Source of the DNA: Chryseolinea lacunae
GTDB lineage: Bacteria; Bacteroidota; Bacteroidia; Cytophagales; Cyclobacteriaceae
Direction of reading: 5' to 3'
DNA length: 64,000 nt
NCBI RefSeq assembly: GCF_016735595.1
Contig: NZ_JAERRB010000010.1
Span: 62,001 to 126,000, forward strand
Part shown: positions 1-11,400 of the stretch, in pieces
Position numbering within the stretch: the first letter of the stretch is position 1
How the letters are laid out: every line of letters starts with the position of its first letter
The notes under the pieces: model-generated
What the model was told of the DNA's origin: nothing
Seen by the model: the letters and a program-made list of their open reading frames with translations, nothing else
Databases searched by the model: none
Program-made: the position numbers and the translations under genes

Positions 1-1148
1 TCGCACCTACTTCGCTGATCGCTTCGGCCAACTCGAAGACCAACATCATCATTGGCTGGTCAGACAATTCGCCTACGGAAACCGGATTTGAAGTGTATCG
101 TTCCACCACCACTGCCGACGGCGTGTATTCGCTCATCGGAACAACTGCAACTGACGTGGCAACCTACACCGACAACACCGGTGCAACCAACGGCAAGAAA
201 TACTACTACAAAGTAAGAGCAATCATTCCTGGTGGCTTCACAGGCTACAGCAACGTGGCCAGCGCCGGAACAATCGCCTTCGCAGTATACATTAACATCA
301 ACGGTGTGGCAGCATACGATGCACCTGCACCTTGGAACAACCTGAGCCGCCTGGCGGTTGACAACGACGTGTTCTATAACCTGAGAGACGAATCCGGAAA
401 TCAAACCGGTCTGCGTCTCCGCTTCGAAGAAGCCATGGAAGGTATGAACGACTGGGGTATGTCTACCGGCAACAACTCGGGAATCTTCCCGGATAAAGTT
501 CTGAAGAGCTTCTACTACACCAACGCCTACAACGGCATCGGTAAACTGACGATAGAAGGTTTGGATCAGGGATTCAATTACAACTTCGGATTCCTTGGCG
601 CCATCGACGTGGCCTTGAACGTGACCACAAACTTTACGATCGGTTCCAGAACAGTATCGAACCGTCAGGATCAAAACATCTCGAACGTTGGCTATCTGAG
701 AAGCATCGTTCCCGATCAGAATAGCGAAGTGAAGATCGCCGTGCAAGAAGCCCTTGGATCGCCTTGGTCAATCCTGAACGCGATCGTGATCGAAGCCTAT
801 CCTACAGACGACCGTAGTTCAGGTGTGTCGGGTGGCAGAACCGAAACCAAAGGTGGCACGATGCGTGAAGTTCGCTATGGCGAATCGAACCCTCAAGTGG
901 TGCTGTATCCTAACCCTACTCAAAGCGAGCTGAACATCAAGACGCTCGACTCTTCAATCGGCGACATCCGCTATGCGGTGGTTGACCAAATGGGTAAGGT
1001 TGTGAAAGAAGGCACCTACACCAACGATGAAGTGACTTCGACCTTTAGCCTCGATCTGCAAGGCGACGGTGTGAAAAACTCCATCTACTTCCTGAAGCTT
1101 GCCTATCCCGATGGCAAAGTGCAAGTGAAGAAATTCGTTAAATACTAA
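1..1148 (+). CDS. T9SS-secreted fibronectin type III protein, C-terminal part (5' end outside window)
   Basis: The frame is open from base 3, so the true start lies upstream; the GTG at 93 is internal. The first ~90 codons form a fibronectin type III-like module (GWSDNSPTETGFEVYRS, then YYYKVRA). A ~180-residue beta-rich domain of unknown type follows, beginning near base 285. The last ~85 residues, from VVLYPNPTQSELNI, match a type A T9SS sorting domain, ending in a basic VKKFVKY tail. Such proteins cross the outer membrane through T9SS and are anchored or released when the tail is removed. The substrate or catalytic part, if any, is outside the window. The call is firm for the sorting domain and open for the overall function. 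Confidence 0.85.
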   Translation, partial: APTSLIASANSKTNIIIGWSDNSPTETGFEVYRSTTTADGVYSLIGTTATDVATYTDNTGATNGKKYYYKVRAIIPGGFTGYSNVASAGTIAFAVYININGVAAYDAPAPWNNLSRLAVDNDVFYNLRDESGNQTGLRLRFEEAMEGMNDWGMSTGNNSGIFPDKVLKSFYYTNAYNGIGKLTIEGLDQGFNYNFGFLGAIDVALNVTTNFTIGSRTVSNRQDQNISNVGYLRSIVPDQNSEVKIAVQEALGSPWSILNAIVIEAYPTDDRSSGVSGGRTETKGGTMREVRYGESNPQVVLYPNPTQSELNIKTLDSSIGDIRYAVVDQMGKVVKEGTYTNDEVTSTFSLDLQGDGVKNSIYFLKLAYPDGKVQVKKFVKY

Positions 1149-1162
1149 GATGTTCTTTCAAG

Positions 1163-1199
1163 AAACCTACCTCATTCGCGTGAGGTAGGTTTTTTTTTA
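1163..1199 (+). terminator. Rho-independent terminator after the T9SS cargo gene
   Basis: A perfect 12-bp stem (AAACCTACCTCA at 1163-1174, TGAGGTAGGTTT at 1181-1192) with a 6-nt loop runs straight into a T tract. It begins 14 nt after the stop codon. Confidence 0.92.
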
Positions 1200-1229
1200 T
1201 CGTATTCACAACACACATATCCCAGAAGA

Positions 1230-2348
1230 TTGAAGTACGTAAAGAATCTAGACGGAATACGTGGCCTGGCCATCGTATTGGTAATGTTCTTTCACTATGA
1301 TTATCTGATCGAGATGGGCTGGATGGGCGTCCAGTTGTTCTTTGTGCTGTCGGGCTATCTCATCACCACCATTCTGTTGCAAGACAAGCAGGAGCAATCG
1401 CTGGGCCTCTACATGAAGGGGTTCTACTGGCGACGTACCCTTCGGATTTTCCCGATCTACTATCTCTACATCTTTTTCGTCGCGGGCGTTTATGCCGCCT
1501 TTCACACACCCGAAGACTTCCGGGAAACGGCCCCGTTCCTGTTCACGTACACCTACAACTTATTTCCTCTGGTCTACGACTTCAGGTTTGATACCTTCTT
1601 CACACACTTCTGGTCGCTTTCTATTGAAGAGCAGTTCTATCTGTTCTGGCCGCTCATTGTCTACTTCCTCACGCTGCGTCAGCTGCGGGTGGTGCTGGTG
1701 GGCATGATCCTGGTAGCGCCTGTGATCCGCTTCCTGCTGGCCAGCTACCTGCTGGAAAAGGGAGTGTCTGCCGACTTCACCGGGCAGATTGTGTATCGCT
1801 TCACGTTTGGACAGTGGGACACGTTTGCCTTCGGGGCGGCGATCCCGGTGTTTGGATTGCTGTCGGCGCCCATCAACCCGGCCAAATGGCTTTGGGGTGC
1901 GGGCTTCCTCGCGGTGGCTCTGGGACTACTGAACTATGCGGCCATGGTGAACGGCGGATCTGGGGTGGGTATTAGCTCGCTGGGCTATCCGTGCGGGGGG
2001 ATGGAAAACTATCAGTACGTTTGGTCCTACACGCTCATTGCCTTGTTGTGCATGTGCATCATTTTGGCGGTCGTGAAATACGAGCAGGGAAAGGTGGTTC
2101 GTGTGCTGTTCGGGAATGCGTTCATGGTGTTTCTGGGCAAGATATCGTATGGCCTATACGTTTATCATTGGATCATCTGGATGGCTTTTGGTAAATTTGC
2201 AAAGCCTTACTTTAAAATTCCATTGCTGGGATTTATATGCTATGGATTGATCTGCATCGGCGTGGCCTACATAAGCTTCGTGGTGGTTGAGAAGCCATTG
2301 CTTTCGTTTAAAAATAAGTTCTTCAACCGTAATCAAGTTGCAACATGA
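1230..2348 (+). CDS. Acyltransferase 3 family membrane protein (OafA/YrhL-like)
   Basis: A 372-residue polytopic membrane protein. The N-terminus has the family pattern NLDGIRGLA then FFHYD (His22 is the expected catalytic histidine), followed by FFVLSGYLI, RRTLRIFPIYY and FWSLSIEEQFYLFWP. Members transfer acetyl or other acyl groups from the cytoplasmic side to glycans, lipids or antibiotics at the inner membrane. The start is TTG, because no ATG lies between the upstream stop and the conserved N-terminus. Its stop overlaps the next start in an ATGA tetranucleotide, so translation is probably coupled. With the neighbouring methyltransferase and membrane protein it may decorate a surface glycan or lipid; the substrate is unknown. 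Confidence 0.9.
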   Translation: MKYVKNLDGIRGLAIVLVMFFHYDYLIEMGWMGVQLFFVLSGYLITTILLQDKQEQSLGLYMKGFYWRRTLRIFPIYYLYIFFVAGVYAAFHTPEDFRETAPFLFTYTYNLFPLVYDFRFDTFFTHFWSLSIEEQFYLFWPLIVYFLTLRQLRVVLVGMILVAPVIRFLLASYLLEKGVSADFTGQIVYRFTFGQWDTFAFGAAIPVFGLLSAPINPAKWLWGAGFLAVALGLLNYAAMVNGGSGVGISSLGYPCGGMENYQYVWSYTLIALLCMCIILAVVKYEQGKVVRVLFGNAFMVFLGKISYGLYVYHWIIWMAFGKFAKPYFKIPLLGFICYGLICIGVAYISFVVVEKPLLSFKNKFFNRNQVAT

Positions 2349-2989
2349 TACAGACCAGTGAGTTGGTTTCTTTTTTGAAGCTGAAAACCGTGAAGTCGGG
2401 TTTCCTGGATCAAATTAAAGTCAGCTACCGGCCGTTGATCTGCCCGTTCGATGAGCTGCTCAACGAAGTGAAGGATGCCAAGAGCGCATTCGACATCGGA
2501 TGTGGCTCAGGGCAATTTGCGTTGCTCCTGGCGGAATTCACAAACATCAAACGCATCGGAGGCATTGAGATCGACGACCGCCTGGTGAACAACGCCCGCG
2601 AGTTGCTAAAGCCCTACAGCGGCAAGGTGACCACCGATTTTCGTCCCTACGACGGCACCACGTTGCCCGACAATATGAATGAGTACGATCTCATTTTTCT
2701 CATCGACGTGCTGCATCACATCCCGGTGAAATTCCAGAACGAATTCTTCAAACGAGTATATGCCCACATGCGTCCGGGCGCGCGCTTCATCGTGAAAGAC
2801 ATTAACGGCGGAAGCCCTTTTGTGCTATTCAATAAAATGCATGACCTGGTGTTTGCCCGCGAGATCGGCCACGAATGGTCTATGAAGCGCCTTTGCGAAA
2901 CCGCTGAGAAAATCGGTTTCAAAATTCTGAGTACGAATAAAAAGCAAATCTATGTTTACCCCCACTACACAGTTATCCTCACGAAGTAA
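2345..2989 (+). CDS. Class I SAM-dependent methyltransferase
   Basis: A 214-residue soluble protein with a Rossmann-type methyltransferase core. Motif I (FDIGCGSGQFALLLAEF) lies near residues 48-65, an acidic strand-2 end follows (GGIEIDDRLV), and a motif IV-like segment YDLIFLIDVLHHIP lies near residue 118. This resembles Methyltransf_11/25-type enzymes that methylate small molecules or lipids; the target cannot be read from the sequence. It starts inside the stop of the acyltransferase gene, and its last 38 bases overlap the next gene, so the three genes form one tight unit. Confidence 0.88.
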   Translation: MIQTSELVSFLKLKTVKSGFLDQIKVSYRPLICPFDELLNEVKDAKSAFDIGCGSGQFALLLAEFTNIKRIGGIEIDDRLVNNARELLKPYSGKVTTDFRPYDGTTLPDNMNEYDLIFLIDVLHHIPVKFQNEFFKRVYAHMRPGARFIVKDINGGSPFVLFNKMHDLVFAREIGHEWSMKRLCETAEKIGFKILSTNKKQIYVYPHYTVILTK

Positions 2990-4085
2990 GGTTGCCTATT
3001 CCATTCTCATCTTTTTCATCATTGCGTGGATGGCGGCCTATCCCATCTACACCAACTATTATCGCGGGCTTGCCATCGAACAATACGAACGTTTTCTCGA
3101 TTGGAAAGCCGACCGTTCCATGTTCTACAATCCCTGGCAATACAGGATTTTGTGCTATGAAATCGTAGAGGGAACCTACCAGGTGCTCGATCACACCGTG
3201 TTCAAGCTCATTCACTTTGCCGGACCTCAACTGAACTTGCCGGGCAACACCGGCGACAAAAACGAAGTGACTCAAAAGATGCTTCGCCTGGCACAACAGC
3301 CGGAGTTCATCAAATACACCATCGTGTTCGTAGGATTCCGTTTCCTGCAAAACGCGTTGATCTTCTTTCTTGCGTTTCAATATTTTTCACACTTCCTGAA
3401 AAGCCGCTCAATCGTTTTGCTCAGCATCATGTTTATTCCGTTCATGATGGGCAATGCCGTGGTAGACAGCGATCTGTCGTTCAATACCTATATGGACGTG
3501 ACGCTCTATTTGCTGGCGGGGCTGGTGATTGTGAAAGGCTATAGTGATTGGTGGATTGTGCCGCTCACCATTCTGGGGGCGTTGAACCGCGAAACATCGT
3601 TGATGATCCCGGCGATCTATTTCTGCTCAAAGGTCGATTGGTCGAAATGGCCCGACTTCAAACAGCTGTTCTTTACCAACTTCAAGCCGTGGATTGTTGC
3701 CGCGGTGTCTATGGTTTTCTTTGTAGTTATTTTTGCCGCCATACGGATGCACTTTGGTTATCGGCCACAGACCGATTGGCGTGTACCCGCCGGGTTGCCC
3801 ATGCTGAAGCTTAACCTGTTCAGTTCGGTTAGCGTGAAAACGTATATGGAAATGTATGGCGTGTTTGGCTTCCTGCCCATCTGGTGCCTTTTCCTGTTCA
3901 AGGAAATGAATCAGTATCTCAAGATCTTTTTTATTGTGATCGTGCCGGTGTGGTTTGGCATTCATTTGTTTTCGGTGGTGGCCTACCAGAGTCGTTTATA
4001 CCTGGTGCCTACGCTGCTGATTTTTCTGCCGGTGGTGTTGCAACACATCGAGAATCAAATACAGGCCAGGCAACGCCTGGCCTGA
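2952..4085 (+). CDS. Polytopic inner-membrane protein of unknown function
   Basis: A 377-residue protein with about eight hydrophobic segments, the first at residues ~13-33. A long N-terminal loop is probably extracytoplasmic and carries a YNPWQYRILCYEI motif. The overall pattern (N-terminal TM, W-Q-Y-R loop, then a run of paired helices) recalls membrane proteins of polysaccharide or lipid-linked sugar pathways, but no named family is recognised with confidence. The start lies 38 bases inside the methyltransferase gene. A shorter start is possible but would remove the first TM. Its stop is followed closely by the convergent PorP/SprF gene. Confidence 0.78.
   Translation: MFTPTTQLSSRSKVAYSILIFFIIAWMAAYPIYTNYYRGLAIEQYERFLDWKADRSMFYNPWQYRILCYEIVEGTYQVLDHTVFKLIHFAGPQLNLPGNTGDKNEVTQKMLRLAQQPEFIKYTIVFVGFRFLQNALIFFLAFQYFSHFLKSRSIVLLSIMFIPFMMGNAVVDSDLSFNTYMDVTLYLLAGLVIVKGYSDWWIVPLTILGALNRETSLMIPAIYFCSKVDWSKWPDFKQLFFTNFKPWIVAAVSMVFFVVIFAAIRMHFGYRPQTDWRVPAGLPMLKLNLFSSVSVKTYMEMYGVFGFLPIWCLFLFKEMNQYLKIFFIVIVPVWFGIHLFSVVAYQSRLYLVPTLLIFLPVVLQHIENQIQARQRLA
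4062..4084. terminator. Hairpin between convergent genes, probable bidirectional terminator
   Basis: Perfect 10-bp stem CAGGCCAGGC / GCCTGGCCTG with a 3-nt loop. It is embedded in the last codons of the membrane-protein gene and lies just beyond the stop of the minus-strand PorP/SprF gene. Flanks are A/T-rich (ATTTAA to the right, ATTTGA on the left), but there is no long T run, so terminator strength is uncertain. Confidence 0.55.
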
Positions 4086-4099
4086 TTTAAGAAAGGGCC

Positions 4100-5443
4100 T
4101 TATTCAAGTCGTTTATACCACGCGTCAGCAAACTGTGTTTCGTGGCGTATCTCCATCACGCGATCTAACGTGATGATCTTTGTTTTGTATTTCGAGATGT
4201 GCACGTAGTAGTAGTCATCCACTTTCTTTACTTCGGCGGTCACACCATCGTCGGCGAGGTAGCGCACCAGCTTGTTGGCGTTTGATTGTTTCTTGAATGT
4301 TCCCACAATCAGATAGTAATACTGGCCGGGCAGTTTGTCGTCAACTTCCATGTGATCTTCCCATGACGAACGTTTGGGTTCGGCCGCAGCGTTCTCGGTC
4401 TTTGCAACCGCGTTGTCGGTGGGAGAGACCGCACCGGTGCTATCGGTCTTCTCAGGGTCAACCGTCTTAGTAGCGGCCTTGGCCACATCTTCGTCGGTGC
4501 GCGCTGGCGCACTCTCTTTCGAAGGTTTCTTCGACGGCGTGTTTATCGAGCGACCAAAGCGCCACTTCACTTGCACTTCATTGGAACCGCCGGTCGACAC
4601 CTGCATGTTGGGCGAGGGGAAGTCGTAGGCATAACCAATGGCGATATCCTTCACGTGCACGCGCAGCATGGCCGAAGGTCCAAAGTATTGACGGTAGCCG
4701 CCACCCACATCCAACACACCTTTGTAGGACACGAATGCGCTCGCTTCATAGAAGTTCACGTCGTCGTCGTTGAAGCGATATGAAATGGAGGGCTGCAACG
4801 CCCAGGTGTCGGGCACCAGGGTGAACCGGTAGGTGGCAAAGAGGTTTTTGTTCTTTAACGGACTGAGCGAAACCTTTTGGAAGCTCTCCTGCGACAAGGT
4901 CTTGTGATCGACCAGTTTCAACATGGAAAAGCCCAACACAAAACTCTTGAAAGTGTAGTTCACACCAAACTGACCATCAAACGAAAAATTGTTAGACGTT
5001 GTGCTGAGCAACGCCGGGTCCTGTAGATCGATGGGATTGGTGATGTCGTTCAGGCGAATGCGATTGGAAAACACGCCGGCCGAAATGCCAAACCCAAGAG
5101 AGTGATCGGTGGCCAGGGGAACCTTATAACCAAACGTGAGCATGGCCGAGGTTGCCGACACCAGCACGGTGCGGTCGTCATACACATTCAGGCCAATGGC
5201 CATGCGCGAATCAAGCGGATGTTGGATGTCGAATTGCAACGTGCGTGGTCCATCCTGAATCTGTGTCCATTGTTGGCGATAGGTAATGTTCGCCTCTGTG
5301 CGGCGCCCTGCGGCAACCATGGAGGGGTTGATGGTGTACGGATTAAAAATCCATTGTGTGTAGAAGGGGTATTGCTGTCCCGCGCAGGGTAACGCAAGCG
5401 AGGCGAGAAGCAAAACCGATACGATGGTAAAAAATTTCAGCAT
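4100..5443 (-). CDS. PorP/SprF family T9SS outer-membrane protein with C-terminal SPOR-like domain
   Basis: A 447-residue protein. Residues 1-22 are a signal peptide (ending LALPCAG). Residues ~23-295 form the PorP/SprF beta-barrel: QYPFYTQWIFNPYTINPS with the typical N-P-A/S motif, then repeated amphipathic strands. Residues ~296-372 are a low-complexity linker rich in Ala, Lys, Thr and Asp. Residues ~374-447 (YYYLIVGTFKKQSNANKLV, then VKKVDDYYYVHISKY) look like a SPOR-type peptidoglycan-binding fold. Typical PorP/SprF proteins stop near 300-340 residues, so the tail is extra. The gene lies 12 bp downstream of the giant type B cargo gene, the usual pairing in which PorP/SprF helps that cargo stay on the surface. 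Confidence 0.9.
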   Translation of the reverse strand: MLKFFTIVSVLLLASLALPCAGQQYPFYTQWIFNPYTINPSMVAAGRRTEANITYRQQWTQIQDGPRTLQFDIQHPLDSRMAIGLNVYDDRTVLVSATSAMLTFGYKVPLATDHSLGFGISAGVFSNRIRLNDITNPIDLQDPALLSTTSNNFSFDGQFGVNYTFKSFVLGFSMLKLVDHKTLSQESFQKVSLSPLKNKNLFATYRFTLVPDTWALQPSISYRFNDDDVNFYEASAFVSYKGVLDVGGGYRQYFGPSAMLRVHVKDIAIGYAYDFPSPNMQVSTGGSNEVQVKWRFGRSINTPSKKPSKESAPARTDEDVAKAATKTVDPEKTDSTGAVSPTDNAVAKTENAAAEPKRSSWEDHMEVDDKLPGQYYYLIVGTFKKQSNANKLVRYLADDGVTAEVKKVDDYYYVHISKYKTKIITLDRVMEIRHETQFADAWYKRLE

Positions 5444-5455
5444 AGGGTCACAGGC

Positions 5456-8400
5456 TTAGCGTAATATTCGGACTGCTCCGGTCAGTTTGCGGCCGTCCGT
5501 ACAAGAGAGCGTATAGTAATAATCACCCTCGTTCAGCGGTTTGCCATGGAAGGTTCCGTTCCAGTTGTTCTCGTAGGGGAAGGCTCCAAACACTTCCTGT
5601 CCCGAGCGGGCAAAAACTTTCAGCGAGCATTCGCGATACGCTTCCACGTTACGGAAAGTCCAGTAGTCGCCAACGGCATCGTTGTTCGGGGAGAAGAATT
5701 TTGGAATCTCATCCACCTTCTCGATCACGGTGATGTTCACATCGTCAAAGCCGCTCAGCGTATCGCTGTCCACCACGGTGAGGCGGAAGGCATACGACCC
5801 CAACGTCATGTCGGTGATGTGCAGGATATTGTTTTCCACAGTATAGGGCACTTGCGCACCGGCCGTCTGTTCCCAGAGGTAACGTTCAATAAAGCCATCG
5901 GGATCAAGACCCTCTCCGGCAATGGACACGGCGTTGTCGGGCAACACCACAGTCAGGTCGTCGCCGGCATAGGCAATCGGTTTTTTCTTGGTGTCGTTGG
6001 GATTCTCCGAAACAAATACAATGGCATCGCTAAAGGCCGAAGCACTGTTGTTGTCGGTTGCCGTAAGTCTGAAAACATACGTTCCGATCACGAGATTGCT
6101 CACGGTTAACGTCAGGCTGGTGGAGTTCGCAAGGGTGGCCGTGTTGGGGCCTTGCAATTGTGTCCACTTCACGGCGGTCACGGTTCCATCAGTATCGGTC
6201 GCGGTGCCGTTCAGCGTAGTGGCCGTAGCGGGAAGGCTCACCACCTGACTTGGTCCGGCATCCACAACGGGAGGCTGGTTAGGTGGCACGGGGTTCACAA
6301 CCACCTGCACGTTGTCGGAGGCAACAACGCCCGAGTTGTCTGTGGCGGTGAGCGTGAACACATAGGTGCCAACGGCGAGGCCCGACAGTTGCAGGCTCAG
6401 CGTTTGGTCTCCTGTTAATGTCGCTGCTCCGCCGCTGGTTTTGGTCCACTTCAGGGTAGCAATGCTGCCGTCCGAATCTGTGGCCGTGCCGTTCAGGGTG
6501 ACCTGCGTAGTGGGCAATGCAATTGTTTTGTCCGGACCGGCGCTCACCGTAGGAGGCTGGTTCACGGTGCCGGGCATCACCTTCACCACAATCTGATCAA
6601 ACGATGATGCACCCACATTGTCGGTGGCTGTCAATTGCAATGTATAGGTTCCTTCCACAAGATTGGTCACGTCCAGGTCTTGCTCGGTAGGATTGTTCAG
6701 CGTTAATGCGGGGCCGTTCACTTTGGTCCACAGAAAATTTTGAACGGCACCGTCGTCGGTTACCGAAGCTTTCAGGGACAGTGTGGTCTGGGGAAGATAG
6801 ATGGTGGTGTCGTTGCCCACAATCACCTGAGGAGCGAGGTTGTTAGTAGGCGGGGCCACCACCAGGGCCATCTCGTCAAACGAACTGGCCAGCATGTCGT
6901 CGGTCACGGTGATGCGATACACAAACGAACCTTGTGTCAGCGCGCTCACTTTCAGCGTCGGCACGTCCTGGCCGGTCATGGTAGAAGGTGGTCCGCCGGG
7001 TTGTGTCCAGGCATATTCAATCACCGTGCCGTCCACATCCGATCCGCTTCCCAGCAGCGATGTGGCATTCACGGGCAGATACAAACGCTTGTCGCCACCG
7101 GCAAATGCAATAGGAGGCTGGTTGATGTTTTGTGGTCTCACAATCACCATCGTCACATCTTCGTTGGAGGCGCCGCCATTGTCGGTCACCACAAGCTTGA
7201 AGGTATATTGTCCTGCAGCCATACCGGTAACGGTAAGGGTAGGGGTGTTGTCATTGGCCAATGTTGCTGCACCGCCGCTCACTTTAGACCACTTATAGGT
7301 TGTGATGATGCCATCCGGATCAAAACCGGAACCCACGAGGTTGATGCTGTTGGTGGGCAGCGTGATGGTTTGGTTATCCTGAACTATGGCCACGGGAGGC
7401 TTGTTGGCCGACGCGTCGCTCACCGTCACCAGGATGTCGTCAGAGCCGGTAGCATTGGCGTTGTCGGTTACCGTGAGTCGGAACGTATAGGTGCCCAGCG
7501 CCAGGTTGGAAATGTCTGTTGTAGCGGCCGCAGGCGTAGCAATAACAGCACCGGCAGGTCCGCTGGCCTGTGTCCAGGCATACTTGGTGATCGTGCCGTC
7601 TTCATCAAAGCCCGACCCGGTCAGGCTGGTGGTCGACGCAGGCTGATAGAGTGACTGGTTCGGTCCGGCATCGGCAAACGGACTATGGTTCACCGTAGCA
7701 GGCAGCACCGTGACGGTGGCAGAAGAAGCGGCAGTAGCACCCTTGTCGTCGGTCACCGTGAGGCGGAACACGTAGGTTCCTTGCAGCAGTCCATTCACAA
7801 TCAACGATGCATTGGTGGGCGTTGCAAGCGTGGCGGCAGGGCCGGAGGTTTTTATCCACGCATACGAAGCGATGGAACCATCGCTATCGGTTCCCGATCC
7901 TGCCAGCGTCACCGTGTTGGTGGGGAGCTGAATGATTTTATTGCCACCGCTGTTGGCCACGGGCGGTTGATTTGTGGTGGCCGGTAGCACAGTCACCTGC
8001 ACGTCGTCGGTGCCGGTGCCGCCGTTGTTGTCGGTCACGGTGATTTTGAATTTATAAACACCTTGCACCAGGTTTAGCACGGTCAATGCGTCGGTGTTCT
8101 GGTTGTCCATGAGGGCAGCCGTGCCACCGGTTTGTGTCCAGGCATTCGACACGATGGTGCCATCGGGATCGTTGGCTGTCGACGTAAGCACGATGCTGTT
8201 GGTGGGCAGGTAAATCACCTGATCCGACTCTGCCTTCACCAGCGGAAGTTGATTGGTGGATGCGGGCAATACCGTGAGGGTCATCTGATCTTCAGCGGTG
8301 GCCAGCATGTCGTCTGTCACGGTGATCTTGAAAACATAGTTGCCCACAATAAGGTTGCTCACCGACAGTGTAGCCGATCCTTGTCCGCTGAGGGTGGCCG

Positions 8401-11400
8401 TGTTGGGACCTGAAACCTGTATCCAGGCGAAGAGGTCAATCGTTCCGTCGGGGTCGTTGGCGCTGGCATTGATTTCATAGGAACCCACCGCGGCAGAAAC
8501 CGTTTTGTCACCACCGGCATTCACCACCGGCGAGATGTTGCCCGTGGTCACGGTCACGGTCGCGAGATCGCTGGCCGATGCACCTTGATTGTCGGTCACG
8601 GTAAAGCGGAACACATAGATTCCTTCCACCAGGGCGGAGAGCGAAAGCGTTGCCGTGTTGTCGCCGCTGATCGTTACAGCGGGGCCACTGGCCTTTGTCC
8701 ACACCACGCTGGCAATCGATCCATCGGGGTCCGACGATGTGCCTGTGAGTGTGGTGGAATTGGCTGGCAAGGTCACAAACTTGTTGGGGCCTGCGCTGGC
8801 CACGGGCGACTGATTCACGGTGTTGGGCTGCACCGCCACCACTACGTCGGCGGAGTTCTTCGCGCCTTTGGTGTCGGTTGCTTCGAGGGTAAACACATAG
8901 ACACCCGCCACCAGATTTTGCAGCGTGAGGTTCAGGGTATTTTGATTGACAAGGGTCGCCGTCGGGCCGCTTTTTTTCGTCCACACGGTCGTGGCAATGC
9001 CGTCGGCATCGGTCGCCGTTCCGGTGAGGATAACGGTGTTGGTAGGCAGGGTCAGATTCTTGTCGGCACCGGCATTCACCACCGGCGGTGTGTTCACAGG
9101 GATGGCGTTCACCACTACCGTCACTTCATCATAGGCGCTGGCGCTGTTGTTGTCGGTCACGGTCAGCCGGAACACATAGGTGCCGGCCACCAATCCGCTC
9201 GCGGTGAGCGTGGCTGTGGCCGCGTTGGTGAGCGTTGCTGCACCGCCGCTGGTTTTGGTCCACGCATAGGTGGTGATGGAACCGTCGTCTGTAGCAGACC
9301 CGGAAATCACAACGGTATTGGTGGGCAATGTAATCGACAGATCTTTGCCGGCGTTGGGCACCGGGTTTTGGTTGGCCTGTAGCACCTGCACTGTCACTTC
9401 GTCAAACGCGGTGGCACCTTTGTCGTCGGTCACCGTCACGCGAAATACGTAAGTACCCAACAAAAGGCTGCTGGCGGTAAGCGATATTGTTTTGTCATTG
9501 GCCAGGGTGGCAGTAGAGCCGGATTTCTTTTCCCACAAAAACGTGAGCGCACCACCTTCCGGATCAGAAGCTGTGGCGGTCAGCACCACCTGGTTAATAG
9601 GGAGATAAATGGTCTTGTCTGCGCCGGCCGCCACAACGGGAGGCTTATTGGTCGCGGCGGGATTCACCGTCACCTTCACAGTGGCTGTGGCCGAGGCCCC
9701 TTTGTCGTCGGTCACCGTCAGTTGAAATTGGTAGGTGCCCTCCAGCAAGGCCGTCAGCACAAGGTCTGTAGTGGTTGCTCCGGCCAGTGTAACGGCAGGG
9801 CCACTCAACTTGGCCCACGCATAGGTAAGCACTGAGCCTTCGGGATCTGTGCCCTGACCTTTCAGAGTGATGGTGCTCGTAGGCAGGGTTACTGTCTGAT
9901 CTTTTCCCGCATTGGCGGTAGGGTTTTGATTGACGGCCGCCGGATTCACCGTCACGGTCACGTCGTCAAAAGCTGAGCCGCCGGCGTCAGTCACTTCCAG
10001 TTGAAAAACATAACTGCCCGCCACAAGACCACTCACACTCAGTGTCGCGGTGAGGTCGTTGGCAAGGGTGGCCACGCCTCCCGATTTCTTGGTCCACTTA
10101 TAGCCGGTGATGCCCGTCGCGCTGTTGCCCGAGCCGGGCAATGTCACCGAGTTGGTAGGCAATGTGATGATCACATCCTTGCCTGCGTTGGAGGATACTT
10201 TTCCACTTTGATATTCAAATGCTCCGATGTCAAACTTTCCATTCGAAGGGCGGATGTTGCCATCGAAGTCGTCGGTGATGCCGAACGACGTCATGTCTTT
10301 GCCGGCATCGAGGGCGGGAGAGGTTGGCTGCAAGTGAAAATCTTTGCCCGACGCGTTGACAAACTTCGGCAGGTTGATGTCATTTGTTTTGATGTTGTTG
10401 GCGTCGATCAGTTTGATAACACCACTCGGGTTGTTCAGCTTCACATACGAATAGCCCGACTGGTTTGTGGCCACAATGATGTTGTTGACAAACTGCGACT
10501 GGGCAGGGTTCTCGCTAAACATCAGCAGACCCACCATCTGACAATTGATAAGCGTGTTGTTGGTAACAATGAAGCCGGTAGGGGCATAGCCCGGGTTGGT
10601 GTCCTGCAGCAGGAAGCCACCCTGAAGACCGTTGATGCCAATGTTGTTGTAGTAGATTCCACCGCCCCCCGAATCGTAATAACAATGACCGGTGCCGGTG
10701 TCAACGATGTTGTCGTGCACCAGCGCGCGCGTTGTGCCACCGCCGGCCTGAAAGCCGTTCTGGTGACCATAGTTGGCTTTGGTGGCCACGTTATAGATGG
10801 TGTTGTGATGCACTTCCACATCTTTGGGTGCGCCACCAATCTGGATGCCGTCGTTTCCGATGTTGCGCAGTTCGTTGTTATAGATGTAGACGCCTTCCAT
10901 GGCGTGCTCCAAAACGGTTTGTCCGCAACCGCGGTCAACACCCGTGTCGTAGTGCGAATTGCCGAGGTACACGCCTTCGCAGCCTGTGTCGCCGATATAG
11001 TTGTCGTGGATGCGAGTGTTGGTCATGGCAAAGTTCGCGCGCCATGTTTTTTGATCGCACGTGGGGTCGGTCTTGGCCACAATGCCGCAGCAGCCGGTGA
11101 AGTTCACTTTCAGGTGATCGGCTTCCACTTCGGTGGACAAGCCCTGGAAGTTTATCCCCATTTGGCCACCCCGAATTTCAATACCATATTTTTCTGCTGG
11201 ATTTGCTGAGCCCGTAAACTGGATGTATTGGCAATTGTCGACTTGAATACAGTTACCATAGCTGGCCGGCGCGTTGATAACCACTTTGCCGTCGCACATG
11301 TTGGTGATGATAACGGGCTTGTCTTTTGTTCCTTTGATGTTTAAGAGACCGATGCCGGTTCGTGTTCCCGAGGCAAAACATATTTTGTTTCCGGGTTTAA

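Noticed and set aside
5740-10195. Repeat array as CRISPR or satellite DNA
   Set aside because: The ~270-bp periodicity is fully explained by coding PKD-like repeats, and the copies are diverged with no spacer structure.
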